In this document: one piece after another, positions 36,801 through 44,512 of the stretch | How the letters are laid out: the number at the start of each line of letters is the position of its first letter | Numbering within the stretch: position 1 is the first letter of the stretch | NCBI GenBank assembly: GCA_016711485.1 | Contig: JADJSX010000008.1 | Span: 467,952-531,951 of the forward strand | Direction of reading: 5' to 3' | DNA length: 64,000 nt | Source of the DNA: Leptospiraceae bacterium | GTDB lineage: Bacteria > Spirochaetota > Leptospiria > Leptospirales > Leptospiraceae | The notes under the pieces: generated by a model | The model's input: only the letters and a program-made list of their open reading frames with translations | The model's database searches: none | Told to the model about the DNA's origin: nothing | Translations under genes and position numbers: made by a program

Positions 36801-37113
36801 TAATATCTGGAAAGTTTTTCTGACAAGCTATTCTAAGAGCAGTTTCATTTCTAAAGTTGAGTAAATTAGGATTTGCATTTCTATTAAGTAATGTTTTTAC
36901 AATCGGAAGTGCTCCAAAATGAGTAGCTAGCATGAGAGGAGTTGAGTTCCATTCATTTCCGGCATTTATATCGGCACCTTCATCGAGTGCACGGTTTACT
37001 TCTGTTATGTTAGTTTTTTTTACAGCTTGAAATAGGTCTTCTGTTGGTGTTGCATTCAGAGGAAAAATTATAAATGAAAAAATAAAAAATAAAACTTTTA
37101 AAATAATGAACAT
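33835..37113 (-). CDS. Exported giant ankyrin-repeat protein
   Basis: A 1092-aa protein with a signal peptide (about 1-21, cleavage near LNATPT) followed by about 27-30 ankyrin repeats. Repeats are typically 33 residues with the G-TPL--A core (GNTPLMSAAFKGKPEIVRLL). A Pro/Lys-rich spacer at about 480-505 (PPSPVIPPKPVVKK) splits the array into two solenoids. It has no catalytic domain. It likely acts as a periplasmic or surface protein-binding scaffold. Repeat family 2 DNA lies upstream. Downstream, ktrA starts after 5 bp, an unexpected pairing. Confidence 0.85.
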   Translation of the reverse strand: MFIILKVLFFIFSFIIFPLNATPTEDLFQAVKKTNITEVNRALDEGADINAGNEWNSTPLMLATHFGALPIVKTLLNRNANPNLLNFRNETALRIACQKNFPDIINALIDSGADVNEEDVNGENLLMNFLDKKSEKINEISVLKLLIERGANINHQKGNGDSLLMVRMKDSEIFQFLIDQKADLNLKNKDGNTLLHIAIEKKDIDIVRFLIEKKANVNIQNFMGDTPLMQAIYFDQEEIIHLILNQNPDLNKKDREGMVALVHAIDKKQKNIIKLLIQSKVAINIEDNKGYTPLMYAILAEEQDIVDLLILSGADLFAKSQKGFSVFMLACYKGNLPLVNLLLEKKVNIEEPSQNYETALYNAIRNNKNRQHEIAQILFDKKSKSKRGLYKDYGVLSAAYYNDFKSMQYFIEKKLDLNIRDKDGNTALIIAAERGYADLVNLLLVNKAKSKKKNRKKESALSLAIKNNHWSIVQILKPDYKIPPSPVIPPKPVVKKDDRVFKPENTKLIEAIQEDNVEKLSSLIKSGEISINEQYGDKGKSPLLYSTYFGSFRTTKYLLQNNADITLIDSTGSNALLQPILFTRLEKDNIIYPSHLFVIRLLLGAGINVNSKDYLGDSFLYNASYYNQFEMVKIALEFKAKVNLPNEKGLTPLHAASWQKNPKIVKILLSYGANVNLTDKENRTPLFMICISKENETEIIRMLLEKNADLHIKAKSGVSPLELARSNGYEKILSIFLKSIADEKLLEQSAKHEYEILKKEFEGKLINWKNDNGNSILDLAVRFEREGEVKDLLMRGADPNVFNIEMETPLMTACDRGNYKIAKLLVDSNAEINFQTKTGNTPLMSAAFKGKPEIVRLLLEKGAIASAKNELGDNALSIASRYGQTSIVQMLLEKRVHVNALNKYFGSPLMAAVKADEKEIAENLLKRSANPHFKFSDGNTALMMAIERGNKNIVKLLIDKKSRLSIENRKHKTPIILAVENGNAEIVRMLLKANANINEKLFDGSNLLHLSILKGFSDITKLLIEFPQKIDINEKDRNSITPLMLATALGDKEIVKMLLVNGANKNIEDIQNYTALSYARDLDYKEIIQLLQ

Positions 37114-37161
37114 CTTGTTATTTTACATATAGGGTAATTTCTGAAAAGTTAAAAATTAGGA

Positions 37162-37352
37162 GCTCACCTTACATTATCATTGCTTCTCAAAAGCAATGAT
37201 AATGTAAGGTGAGCCCAATTTTCAAGTGATGTTTGCACCTAGCGGTGGGCTCGCCGCCGCGGGCCATTGATATTATTAATTCATTAGCATTTTCTAATAT
37301 TCTTTTGCTAGTCTCAAGTATCATAGTTTTCTATTTTTGCGTAAGGTGAGTT
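37162..37352. repeat. Palindromic repeat family 2, best-preserved copy
   Basis: Begins with a perfect hairpin: 24-bp arms 37162-37185 and 37191-37214, 5-nt loop, arm ends GCTCACCTTAC. A GC-rich patch (CACCTAGCGGTGGGC and GCCGCCGCGGGCC, about 37237-37265) follows. Then come ATTGATATTATTAATTC and GCATTTTCTAATATTCTT, shared with 6309-6352, and a terminal TTTTTGCGTAAGGTGAGTT. It fills the divergent region between ankyrin and rof genes, so it is not a simple terminator. Confidence 0.75.
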
Positions 37353-37363
37353 AGGAGATAAAA

Positions 37364-37603
37364 ATGAGGAAGTATGAACCGATTTCCTGCGATTTCTATG
37401 ATGAGTTAGAAGCATTTTCTATTTTAAAAAAAGAAGTAGAAGTTTTCTATGAAGATGAATCTGGAAATACGATTTCTAGTTTTGGAATAATCAAAGATTT
37501 GTACAGTCGTGAAAAAGTTGAATATTTACTTCTTGATAATGAAAAAGAAATTCGACTTGATTTACTGGTTCGAGTAGACAATAAGATTATTTCGAATTAT
37601 TAG
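37364..37603 (+). CDS. rof: Rho-binding antiterminator (Rof/YaeO family)
   Basis: A 79-aa protein matching Rof: YEPISCDFYDELE at the N-terminus, a VEVFYEDESGN strand, and YSREKVEYLLLDN followed by EIRLDLLVRV. Rof folds like Sm proteins, binds the Rho hexamer and blocks its RNA site. AGGAG lies about 8 nt before the ATG and is directly fused to the right end of the family 2 repeat, so the repeat forms part of the 5' leader. Confidence 0.85.
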   Translation: MRKYEPISCDFYDELEAFSILKKEVEVFYEDESGNTISSFGIIKDLYSREKVEYLLLDNEKEIRLDLLVRVDNKIISNY

Positions 37604-37640
37604 CATTGACATTTTTTTCTAAGACAAAAAAAACTAATAC

Positions 37641-37973
37641 ATGGCAATTTCAAAATTTATTTTCATCCTTCTTTTTATTTCATTTAGTTTAAGCCCTGAC
37701 TCTGTAATACAAAAATGGAGTCCGAGTTTTGGAAAACTATCTTGGTCAAATGCAAAAACAAAATGCACCGAACAAAAAATGCGACTCCCCACTCTCGCTG
37801 AACTTAAAAAACTGTATCAAGAGGACAAGTTAGAGTCTTGGAAATCCGAAGGTAATACCTATTGGACTTCGGATGAAATTTCGAAAGATAGAGCTTACTA
37901 TTTCACACTTCTTAACGGTGTAAGTTTTAGTCTGTCAAAGGGAAAAGAAATTTTGGTTAGATGTGTTTGGTAG
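37641..37973 (+). CDS. Exported DUF1566/Lcl-C-type domain protein
   Basis: A 110-aa protein. The signal peptide is about 1-18 (FILLFISFSLSPDSV). The mature part shows the pattern LSWSNAKTKCTEQKMRLPTLAELKKL, YWTSDE, then FSLSKGKEILVRCVW, matching the DUF1566 (Lcl C-terminal) fold, a C-type-lectin-like module. The two Cys (WSNAKTKC and VRCVW) could form a disulphide. Role unknown. It lies 37 bp after rof. Confidence 0.7.
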   Translation: MAISKFIFILLFISFSLSPDSVIQKWSPSFGKLSWSNAKTKCTEQKMRLPTLAELKKLYQEDKLESWKSEGNTYWTSDEISKDRAYYFTLLNGVSFSLSKGKEILVRCVW

Positions 37974-38286
37974 ATTTTTTATTTTTACTATTTTCAAAAA
38001 TTATTTCGTTTCTAGAAATGCTTGAATGAAACGAACAAACATTTTCAAAAAATATCCGTATTTAATTCTTCTTTCGCTTCGAGTATTTGCAACACCGTTT
38101 ATACTGATTCTATTTAGTCATTGCGTCTAACTTTTTAGAAAAGTGAATCAGTATACAGCACGTATTGAATTGCTGGAACAAAAAGATGTTTAGACCATTT
38201 CGACATATTTAAAATACTAAGACGCAAATCTTTTTGAAAAATGGTATAAACAGTCTATTTGTGGCAAAAATACTCTTACATCTAGA
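37974..38286. other. 313-bp intergenic region with a doubtful tiny ORF
   Basis: An ORF at 38026-38130 (+) would encode 34 aa, MKRTNIFKKYPYLILLSLRV continuing hydrophobic and ending SHCV. It resembles a lipoprotein signal cut right at the Cys. No good ribosome site precedes it. TTCGTTTC (38005-38012) and GAAACGAA (38028-38035) form an 8-bp inverted repeat over its start. It may be the stump of a dead lipoprotein gene or noise. Confidence 0.3.
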
Positions 38287-38514
38287 TCAAATCAGTCCTT
38301 CTTCGAGTAACTGTTGAAATTTCTCTAGATCATCGGGAAGCAAATACAAAATTGCCCCAGCTTCATGAGACGGAATTGCAAGATTTTCTAAAAATAAAAA
38401 ATCTTCTCCTGTAACGAAGTAAGGAATTTCCATTTCATCTAAATGAAATTTCAAAAGGGCAAGAAGTTGAAGGTCTCTTGTTTTGTAACAGGGAACGAAT
38501 CCTGGTTCAGTCAT
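38287..38514 (-). CDS. DUF2007-type small protein
   Basis: A 75-aa protein from the ATG at 38514 (AAAGG lies 12 nt upstream; a TTG 12 nt earlier is too close to it). The pattern VPCYKTRDLQLLALLKFHLDE, then IPYFVTGEDF and a hydrophobic strand AILYLLPDDLEKFQQLLEE, fits the DUF2007 family, a ferredoxin-like alpha/beta module sometimes called a putative signal transducer. Function unknown. It is divergent from recA. Confidence 0.7.
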   Translation of the reverse strand: MTEPGFVPCYKTRDLQLLALLKFHLDEMEIPYFVTGEDFLFLENLAIPSHEAGAILYLLPDDLEKFQQLLEEGLI

Positions 38515-38802
38515 AAATCGTACCAACCTTTAGTAAAAAATCGCGCATTTTCAGAGAAAAAATCGAAAAAAAATGGTAATTCGAGGAAAAAAAATCTATA
38601 CATATGTTACCGTTCCTTGGAAGATTGAAATATATAAAAAGTTATCATTTATCCTCTATTTTGTCCGTGCCGTGTTGCATACTCAGAATAGATTCTGGTA
38701 AAAAGTGATTTTTTTCTGAAAATTTTAAAAATTTTTCGGAAATCAGCGCACCAATAGATCATTTTTTTACCCAATATATAAGAAACTAAATAGGAGTTAT
38801 CC

Positions 38803-39975
38803 ATGAAAAAAGGAAAAGAGGATAGGGCAGACGAAATTCTCGCAGAAAAAAACGAAGAGAGAAAACGTGCTATTGATGCTGCGATGGGGCAGATCGAAAA
38901 ACAATTTGGAAAAGGTTCTATTATGCGATTGGGCTCCAATTCAGCAGTAGCAATCCCAGTCATTTCGACGGGATCCTTGGATTTGGATATTGCCCTAGGA
39001 ATTGGTGGGTTGCCTGTTGGTCGTATTGTAGAAATTTACGGTCCTGAATCATCTGGAAAGACAACACTCATGCTTTCTACTATTGCGCAAGCTCAGAAGA
39101 AAGGTGGCATTGCGGCATTTATTGATGCAGAACATGCTCTAGATCCTTCCTATGCCAAAAAATTAGGCGTAAATATTGACGACTTACTCGTTTCTCAACC
39201 GGACAATGGCGAAGAAGCTTTAGAAATCTGTGAATCATTGGTGCGCAGTAATGCGATTGACATTATAGTGATCGACTCAGTCGCTGCTCTTGTTCCTAAG
39301 GCAGAGATTGAGGGAGATATGGGTGATTCTCATATGGGACTTCAGGCACGTCTAATGTCACAGGCACTTCGAAAACTGACTGGAACGATTTCCAAGTCTA
39401 AAACAACTGTTGTATTTATTAACCAAATTCGTATGAAAATTGGCGTAATGTTTGGATCTCCCGAAACTACGACTGGTGGGAATGCACTCAAATTTTATGC
39501 GAGTGTGCGTTTGGATATTCGAAAGATTGAAACCCTTAAGGATAAGGAAGACCCAATTGGTAACCGAGTTCGGGTAAAAGTGGTGAAGAACAAATGTGCT
39601 CCACCATTTAAACAGGCGGAATTTGATGTTATGTTCAATTCTGGAATTAATAAAGAGAGCTCTATCATTGATCTCGCAGTTAAACACGAAATCATTGTAA
39701 AGGGTGGTTCTTGGTATTCTTATAATGGCGAAAAAATTGGTCAAGGAAAGGAAACAGTTCGTGCCTTCTTGCAAGAACATCCAGATTTATCTGGAAAACT
39801 CGAAGCACAGATTCGCGATTTGAATGATCTCCCTCCTAATGGAAGTGGTGTAGTAGCTATCAAACCAACGGAAAATGGAAACGGAAAAAGTCCTACTTCC
39901 GAAAAAGCGGAAAAAGGTTCTCGTAAAAACATGGCTTTAGAAGAGGAGTTAGAATCCGCTGAAGCTGTGGTCTAA
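38803..39975 (+). CDS. recA: Recombinase RecA
   Basis: A 390-aa RecA. Walker A GPESSGKT is at 80-87, FIDAEHALDPSYAKKLGV, the Walker B DIIVIDSVAALVPKAEIEG, and loop L2 MKIGVMFGSPETTTGGNALKF. The N-terminal extension is charged and about 20 aa longer than in E. coli. The C-terminus is Lys/Glu-rich. AGGAG lies 7 nt before the ATG. I looked for the leptospiral SOS box TTTG-N5-CAAA in 38527-38802 and did not find one. A strong terminator follows. Confidence 0.98.
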   Translation: MKKGKEDRADEILAEKNEERKRAIDAAMGQIEKQFGKGSIMRLGSNSAVAIPVISTGSLDLDIALGIGGLPVGRIVEIYGPESSGKTTLMLSTIAQAQKKGGIAAFIDAEHALDPSYAKKLGVNIDDLLVSQPDNGEEALEICESLVRSNAIDIIVIDSVAALVPKAEIEGDMGDSHMGLQARLMSQALRKLTGTISKSKTTVVFINQIRMKIGVMFGSPETTTGGNALKFYASVRLDIRKIETLKDKEDPIGNRVRVKVVKNKCAPPFKQAEFDVMFNSGINKESSIIDLAVKHEIIVKGGSWYSYNGEKIGQGKETVRAFLQEHPDLSGKLEAQIRDLNDLPPNGSGVVAIKPTENGNGKSPTSEKAEKGSRKNMALEEELESAEAVV

Positions 39976-40008
39976 ACTTAGAAGGCTTTCTTTTTAGAAA
40001 CTATTGAT

Positions 40009-40039
40009 CCGAGGTGGTAAAACACCTCGGTTTTTTTTT
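40009..40039 (+). terminator. recA terminator
   Basis: Perfect stem CCGAGGTG/CACCTCGG (40009-40016/40023-40030) with a 6-nt loop, followed by nine Ts. A textbook Rho-independent terminator. Confidence 0.92.
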
Positions 40040-40132
40040 ATTTTTTTCTATGTATGGTATGTTTGCAAAAAACTCGAAATTAGATTTTAAAAATATATCT
40101 GTTCAATGCAAAAGTATAGAGCTGTTAGATTC

Positions 40133-40714
40133 TTAAATCGCTTTTTGAATTAACTTCAATACTCTTTCTGAATATTGTAATTTCAATGCTTCTGATTTAG
40201 CTTGTTCACTCATTTTTGCCCAAGTTTTACGGATAATATCAATCATCTTTTCATCTTCGTGTTTTGTGCTAAAACTTTCAATTTGATACTGTAAAGTAAC
40301 TAAACAAAGTGCATCTTCTATTGTTTGTACTTCTGAATCAGTTTTGAGATTTTTCTTGAGGTTAATACTATTTACTCTCTCTATTGTTTGAGAATCATAT
40401 CCTAGTTGACTCAAAATATTTGCGGCTTCCTTAGCATGAAATTCTGCTAATTCCTTTTTCCATTGTAAATATCCTTTTTTCCCATTCGGATATTTGGAAC
40501 GAGAAATTTCCCATCTTTTTATATGTTGGCATCTAGCGGCTAATCGTAATTCTTCAGAGCATTGTGGATTTAATTTATTAACCCATTCGGAAAGCCATTT
40601 AGAATAAACTAGTTCGTAAGGCTCTTCCTTTCCATTTAATTCGATTTTATTCGGATCTTTTGCATTCTCTAAATCGAAAACTTCTATAGCTTTATTAAAT
40701 AAATCTTCTTTCAT
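40133..40714 (-). CDS. DUF4202 family protein
   Basis: A 193-aa soluble protein. The central ARCQHIKRWEISRSKYPNG and GYLQWKKELAEFHAKEA blocks are the DUF4202 signature, with His residues arranged as in HD-like metal hydrolases. Often annotated glutamyl-tRNA synthetase-associated in other genomes, but its activity is not established. It begins 3 bp after the sugar dehydrogenase stop, so it is the third gene of the operon starting at 43308. Confidence 0.78.
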   Translation of the reverse strand: MKEDLFNKAIEVFDLENAKDPNKIELNGKEEPYELVYSKWLSEWVNKLNPQCSEELRLAARCQHIKRWEISRSKYPNGKKGYLQWKKELAEFHAKEAANILSQLGYDSQTIERVNSINLKKNLKTDSEVQTIEDALCLVTLQYQIESFSTKHEDEKMIDIIRKTWAKMSEQAKSEALKLQYSERVLKLIQKAI

Positions 40715-40717
40715 GTG

Positions 40718-41959
40718 CTATTTTTCAATCCTAAAAATTTTACCCTTCCCAAGATCAACGACATATACATTTCCTTCTCCATCTCGTCCAAAAGTAGAGG
40801 TTAATACTGGCCACTTGCCGAGAGTATAAACATTTTTTACTTTTTCGGTAGCGTTATCCGGAATCTCCATTGCCCAAATTCTCCCAGACATAAAGTCGGC
40901 AAATATGTATTTACCGGTAAGTTTAGGAATGTCTGTTTCTTTATAAATGTAACCACCTGTAATAGACTGTCCGTCTTCCCTTCCATACTCATAAATTGGA
41001 TCAGTTAATCCTTCTGTTTTACAGTTTTCTTTTGGTTCAAAGCAGTGAAATCCTTCTCTAACATTCCATCCGTAATTTTTTCCTTTTTCTACTATATCCA
41101 CTTCTTCCCATAAATCCTGACCTACATCCGCAACAATCAGTCTTCCTTTTAAATCAAAACTAAATCTCCAAGGATTTCTGAGACCATAGGCAAATATTTC
41201 CGGATTACAACATTTATCCCCTATAAAAGGATTGTCCTCTGGAACTTTATAGTTTTTCCCTTCATCTGGTTTTGAGTCTACATCAATTCGTAGCATCGAG
41301 CCTAAGAATGTTTTAGAATTTTGTCCGTTTCTTTGGGGATCGTTTAACCAACCTCCATCGCCCCATGGAATATAGAGCATTTTGTCTGGACCAAACAATA
41401 TTTGTCCTGCATTATGATTCCCGTATGGCTGTTCTACTTCCATGAGAATTCTCTCTGATTCTAATTTTGTATTCTTTAAATTTTGTGGGTCAGTTGCGGT
41501 AAACTCGGCGATGCGGCTAATATCCTTTTTCCCATTTGCCCATACATAGTTTAGGTATATTTTACCATTCTTTCGAAACGAAGGATGAAATGCTAATCCA
41601 AGTAGTCCTTCTTCGGATTCTGTTTTTACATTCAGTTCTAAAATTACTTTGGTTTCCTTTTTTCCTACTTCCCCCCAAACCACTTTTCCTTTTTTCTCTA
41701 AAACCAAAAACTCATCCGATTCATCTGGTGGAAATTGTAAATCGGTCGGCTGTTCAAAGCCGTTTGCTACTTCTCTAAGGTTAACCTCTATTTTTTCCCT
41801 TTTTTCATCCAAACCAGAAAATACAGGAACTAATTTATTCGCATCGCCTTCTATTACATATTTCTCAGTTGAGCCAAGTTTCTGGATTAAAAATTTTTTA
41901 ATGCCATTGCAGTTTACTGTAAAAAATCCCAATAAAAAAATAAGAAAGGTATATTTCAT
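40718..41959 (-). CDS. PQQ-dependent sugar dehydrogenase-type lipoprotein
   Basis: 413 aa from the ATG at 41959, which sits 7 nt after AGGAGA. The longer open frame would overlap the upstream gene. The signal peptide ends FFTVNC (lipidated Cys). The six-bladed propeller shows GLLGLAFHPSFRKNGKIYL, NHNAGQILFGPDKMLYIPWG, YGLRNPWRFSFD and DVGQDLWEEVDIV, matching soluble glucose/sorbosone dehydrogenases (GSDH). It oxidises aldoses with PQQ, though substrate and cofactor binding here are inferred. Located in the envelope. Confidence 0.85.
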   Translation of the reverse strand: MKYTFLIFLLGFFTVNCNGIKKFLIQKLGSTEKYVIEGDANKLVPVFSGLDEKREKIEVNLREVANGFEQPTDLQFPPDESDEFLVLEKKGKVVWGEVGKKETKVILELNVKTESEEGLLGLAFHPSFRKNGKIYLNYVWANGKKDISRIAEFTATDPQNLKNTKLESERILMEVEQPYGNHNAGQILFGPDKMLYIPWGDGGWLNDPQRNGQNSKTFLGSMLRIDVDSKPDEGKNYKVPEDNPFIGDKCCNPEIFAYGLRNPWRFSFDLKGRLIVADVGQDLWEEVDIVEKGKNYGWNVREGFHCFEPKENCKTEGLTDPIYEYGREDGQSITGGYIYKETDIPKLTGKYIFADFMSGRIWAMEIPDNATEKVKNVYTLGKWPVLTSTFGRDGEGNVYVVDLGKGKIFRIEK

Positions 41960-41976
41960 TTTCATATCTCCTAATA

Positions 41977-43308
41977 CTATGTTATCCCATATTTTTTTTG
42001 ATTTCTTGCATAGGAAATCCACGTTACAACGATAAGTCCCGTAACAGGGACTGCAAAATATATATGAACTTGGATAAATCCTGCGATTAATCCAAGTACG
42101 CCGCCAAGAAATTGAATCATTACTAAATTACCGCCGGTATTGTCTAAAATCATTTTTTCTAATTCGTCTGTATCTAATTTCATAACTTGTTCTTGGACTA
42201 AATTTGTAACATTAATTTGATGAATTATTTTGGCAATATTAGTTTTTAGATATTCACTTCCTTCAGAGGATTTCATAAATTCGATCATTTTATCTTTTGC
42301 ATAATCCAAAATTCTAAATGAATAATTTCCGACTTTATCCCAATTTTTACTATCATCTAAAAACTTTTTCAAACGTTCAATAGCAGCTGGCAAGAAGGTT
42401 TGTCTTGAATATTCTCCCGACATATCCGCCCAACCTTTTACTTTAGAAAGAATAAAATCTTGGGTTTCGGGCGATTCTAATTTCTTTTGCAAATCTATGA
42501 CTAGTTGATCCATTACTCCCATAAATTGATCCTTTGTCTCTTCGTCTTCGATAAACTTTTGGAGTAAGTCTTGTAATGCACCGCTATCAAAGGAAAGAAT
42601 TTTTTTAAATCCAAATCCAATATTTCCAATTGTATCTTTGTTTTTTAAATATTCATCGATTGCATTGTTTAAAATTATGGATAATCGCGGTAGTTCCTCC
42701 AGAACTATTCTTTTTATTAAGTTTACCAGATACTCTCTATTATCCCTTGATTGAATGTATTCATTGATTCGTTTACGAATTTGTTCCCAAAGTTTTTTAA
42801 TTTCGTCTGGGTTTTTTGCAAGGTCTTTGAGTGTATCTTCCGTAAAATTAAATATTTGAGAGAGTAACTCAGGTCCTTTTTCTTGCAATACAGATATAAT
42901 CTTGGTTGTGACTTTGCTTCGAACTTCACTGTCTTTTAGTAGTTCATCCAACCATTCACCTAATTTGTGAGTACCTGTTTCAATTAATTTGCGTTCGTAA
43001 ACATACTCTAGTAAAATTTCTGGAGCGAGAAGATTTGTTTGAATACTTTTTCCGAGGCTTTGTGCGATATTTGCTTTATTTTTAGGGACAAGTCCTTCCC
43101 AGCCTAGAACTCTTCCTTGTTTTGGTTGAAATAACATTTTGATAGCTAGATAGTTTGTATAATATCCAACGATACCCGCCATACAAATGATAAATCCCGC
43201 ATCTATCCAAATATTTTTTTCGGTTAAGTAAAGTTGTATGCTACCAAATAATAGTGTTATAATACTAATACCTCGACGAAACCACAAATCAAGTTTTGCT
43301 ACATCCAT
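41977..43308 (-). CDS. DUF445 family membrane protein
   Basis: A 443-aa protein: two membrane helices near the N-terminus (about 12-50), the conserved block YYTNYLAIKMLFQPKQ and GLVPKNKANIAQSLG at about 50-85, then a long helical region to about 400, and a C-terminal membrane helix pair (about 405-430). This is the DUF445/YheB architecture. The cellular role is unknown; it may shape or tether membranes. It heads the operon with the sugar dehydrogenase and DUF4202. Repeat copy B lies just upstream. Confidence 0.85.
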   Translation of the reverse strand: MDVAKLDLWFRRGISIITLLFGSIQLYLTEKNIWIDAGFIICMAGIVGYYTNYLAIKMLFQPKQGRVLGWEGLVPKNKANIAQSLGKSIQTNLLAPEILLEYVYERKLIETGTHKLGEWLDELLKDSEVRSKVTTKIISVLQEKGPELLSQIFNFTEDTLKDLAKNPDEIKKLWEQIRKRINEYIQSRDNREYLVNLIKRIVLEELPRLSIILNNAIDEYLKNKDTIGNIGFGFKKILSFDSGALQDLLQKFIEDEETKDQFMGVMDQLVIDLQKKLESPETQDFILSKVKGWADMSGEYSRQTFLPAAIERLKKFLDDSKNWDKVGNYSFRILDYAKDKMIEFMKSSEGSEYLKTNIAKIIHQINVTNLVQEQVMKLDTDELEKMILDNTGGNLVMIQFLGGVLGLIAGFIQVHIYFAVPVTGLIVVTWISYARNQKKYGIT

Positions 43309-43330
43309 TAAAAATTCTCCCGAAGTGAAA

Positions 43331-43452
43331 TTATACCAATTGCCAAAAGAAAATACCCATTCGTTTTGAAAAGAGCTTTGCTATCGCTATTTTGAGTAAT
43401 TGGGAATACCGAACTTTTTTTAAATGGGAAATTACTATTGGCGTACGGTATA
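43331..43452. repeat. Family 1 inverted-repeat element (copy B)
   Basis: About 121 bp. The left end TATACCAATTGCCAAAAG then AAAATACCCATT is answered at the right by AAATGGGAAATTACTATTGG then CGTACGGTATA. The ends are imperfect inverted repeats. The middle is unique. No coding capacity. Confidence 0.72.
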
Positions 43453-43459
43453 TAGAATC

Positions 43460-43669
43460 TCAATCTAAATGCAAATAGAAAAAAGGTTTAAATAATTTTC
43501 GAATGAAACGCGACTGGTGAAAGACTTGTCGATTTTCAAAATACCGAATTGAACGATGATTTGGAATTAAAACCAGCTTCGTAGCTTCCCTTAGAACTGG
43601 AAAATCTAGATAGGCCGAATTTTTCAGTTTGCAAATAACTTCCCCAACTCTGTAATCATTTACAAACAT
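43460..43669 (-). CDS. Doubtful small ORF
   Basis: A 69-aa frame with no overlapping gene. The sequence (MFVNDYRVGEVICKLKNSAY at the start, basic and aromatic at the end) matches nothing I recognise. No convincing ribosome site. It lies between repeat copy B and the DinB-like gene in the same direction as the latter. It may be a remnant or chance frame. Confidence 0.22.
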   Translation of the reverse strand: MFVNDYRVGEVICKLKNSAYLDFPVLREATKLVLIPNHRSIRYFENRQVFHQSRFIRKLFKPFFYLHLD

Positions 43670-43700
43670 AAAAAAATTATATTTTTAGGAATTAATTTAT

Positions 43701-44270
43701 TTAAAAATAACTCCAACTTGTTCCTAACCGTTTGGATAAAATTTCTAGATGGTGAATCGGATGTAATAGTCCTATCATGTACATTTCCCTTGCTGGGATT
43801 TTTCCTAAAAAAGGGTGTGGCATAAGTATTTTATCTAATTGTTCTTCTGACCAACTATCAATGGCTAATTTGTATTTGTCCCAATATTTATTCCAATCAT
43901 TCAACAAATCTTTTTTTCTTTTTAAAACTTCTCCTTCTGGATTTTCCTTGGTGGGAGTAAATGGGCCGGAATTTTGACCTTTCCGAAGCGCTTCCAAATA
44001 AATATTTGCAACATGATTCATACCTGGAGCAGGAATTCCAATCTCTCCAAATACAAGGGATGCTAAAAATTTGGGAGTAGAAAAAGAGAGTGCTAGAACC
44101 CGAGTCACTTTGGTTAGATGCTGAATGTTTTCTGCTGGGGACCAACCCGACTTGAATTGTTGAAAGAAAATCTCATCAGGTAAATCATTGAAAATTTTCG
44201 CAAAATTGATTTTGAGAGTTTCTGCTGCATTCTTTAATTCCTCTTTTGTATACGGTTCGCTTAGTTTCAT
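43701..44270 (-). CDS. DinB-superfamily protein
   Basis: A 189-aa four-helix-bundle protein. Metal-ligand pattern: His in GWSPAENIQHL (about residue 52) and the HPIHHLEIL pair near the C-terminus (about 170-176), as in DinB/YfiT-like metal enzymes, many of which are thiol transferases or thiol-dependent isomerases. The substrate is unknown. AAGGTAAAAAT immediately precedes the ATG. Upstream, 44292-44315 resembles one end of repeat family 1. Confidence 0.75.
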   Translation of the reverse strand: MKLSEPYTKEELKNAAETLKINFAKIFNDLPDEIFFQQFKSGWSPAENIQHLTKVTRVLALSFSTPKFLASLVFGEIGIPAPGMNHVANIYLEALRKGQNSGPFTPTKENPEGEVLKRKKDLLNDWNKYWDKYKLAIDSWSEEQLDKILMPHPFLGKIPAREMYMIGLLHPIHHLEILSKRLGTSWSYF

Positions 44271-44512
44271 ATTTTTACCTTATCCCTTCCTTATACCATT
44301 CGCCAAATAATTGCCTAAAGTTGAAAGAAAGGGAAAATTTCTAACAGTAGACGCGGTTATTTAGAAAAATTTAGAGTGTGCTTGAAAGGATTATTATCTA
44401 TGAATTAAATACCAGATCCAAGAGTCACTAATAAACTTTTCACAGTGCCTATTTATTTGTGAGACTACTCTAATATATGACTATCTTGAAAAAATACAGT
44501 ATTTTCCAAATT

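Noticed and set aside
40718..42022. Long start of the sugar dehydrogenase at 42022
   Set aside because: It would overlap the DUF445 gene by 46 bp and spoil the lipoprotein signal. The ATG at 41959 has a well-placed AGGAGA.
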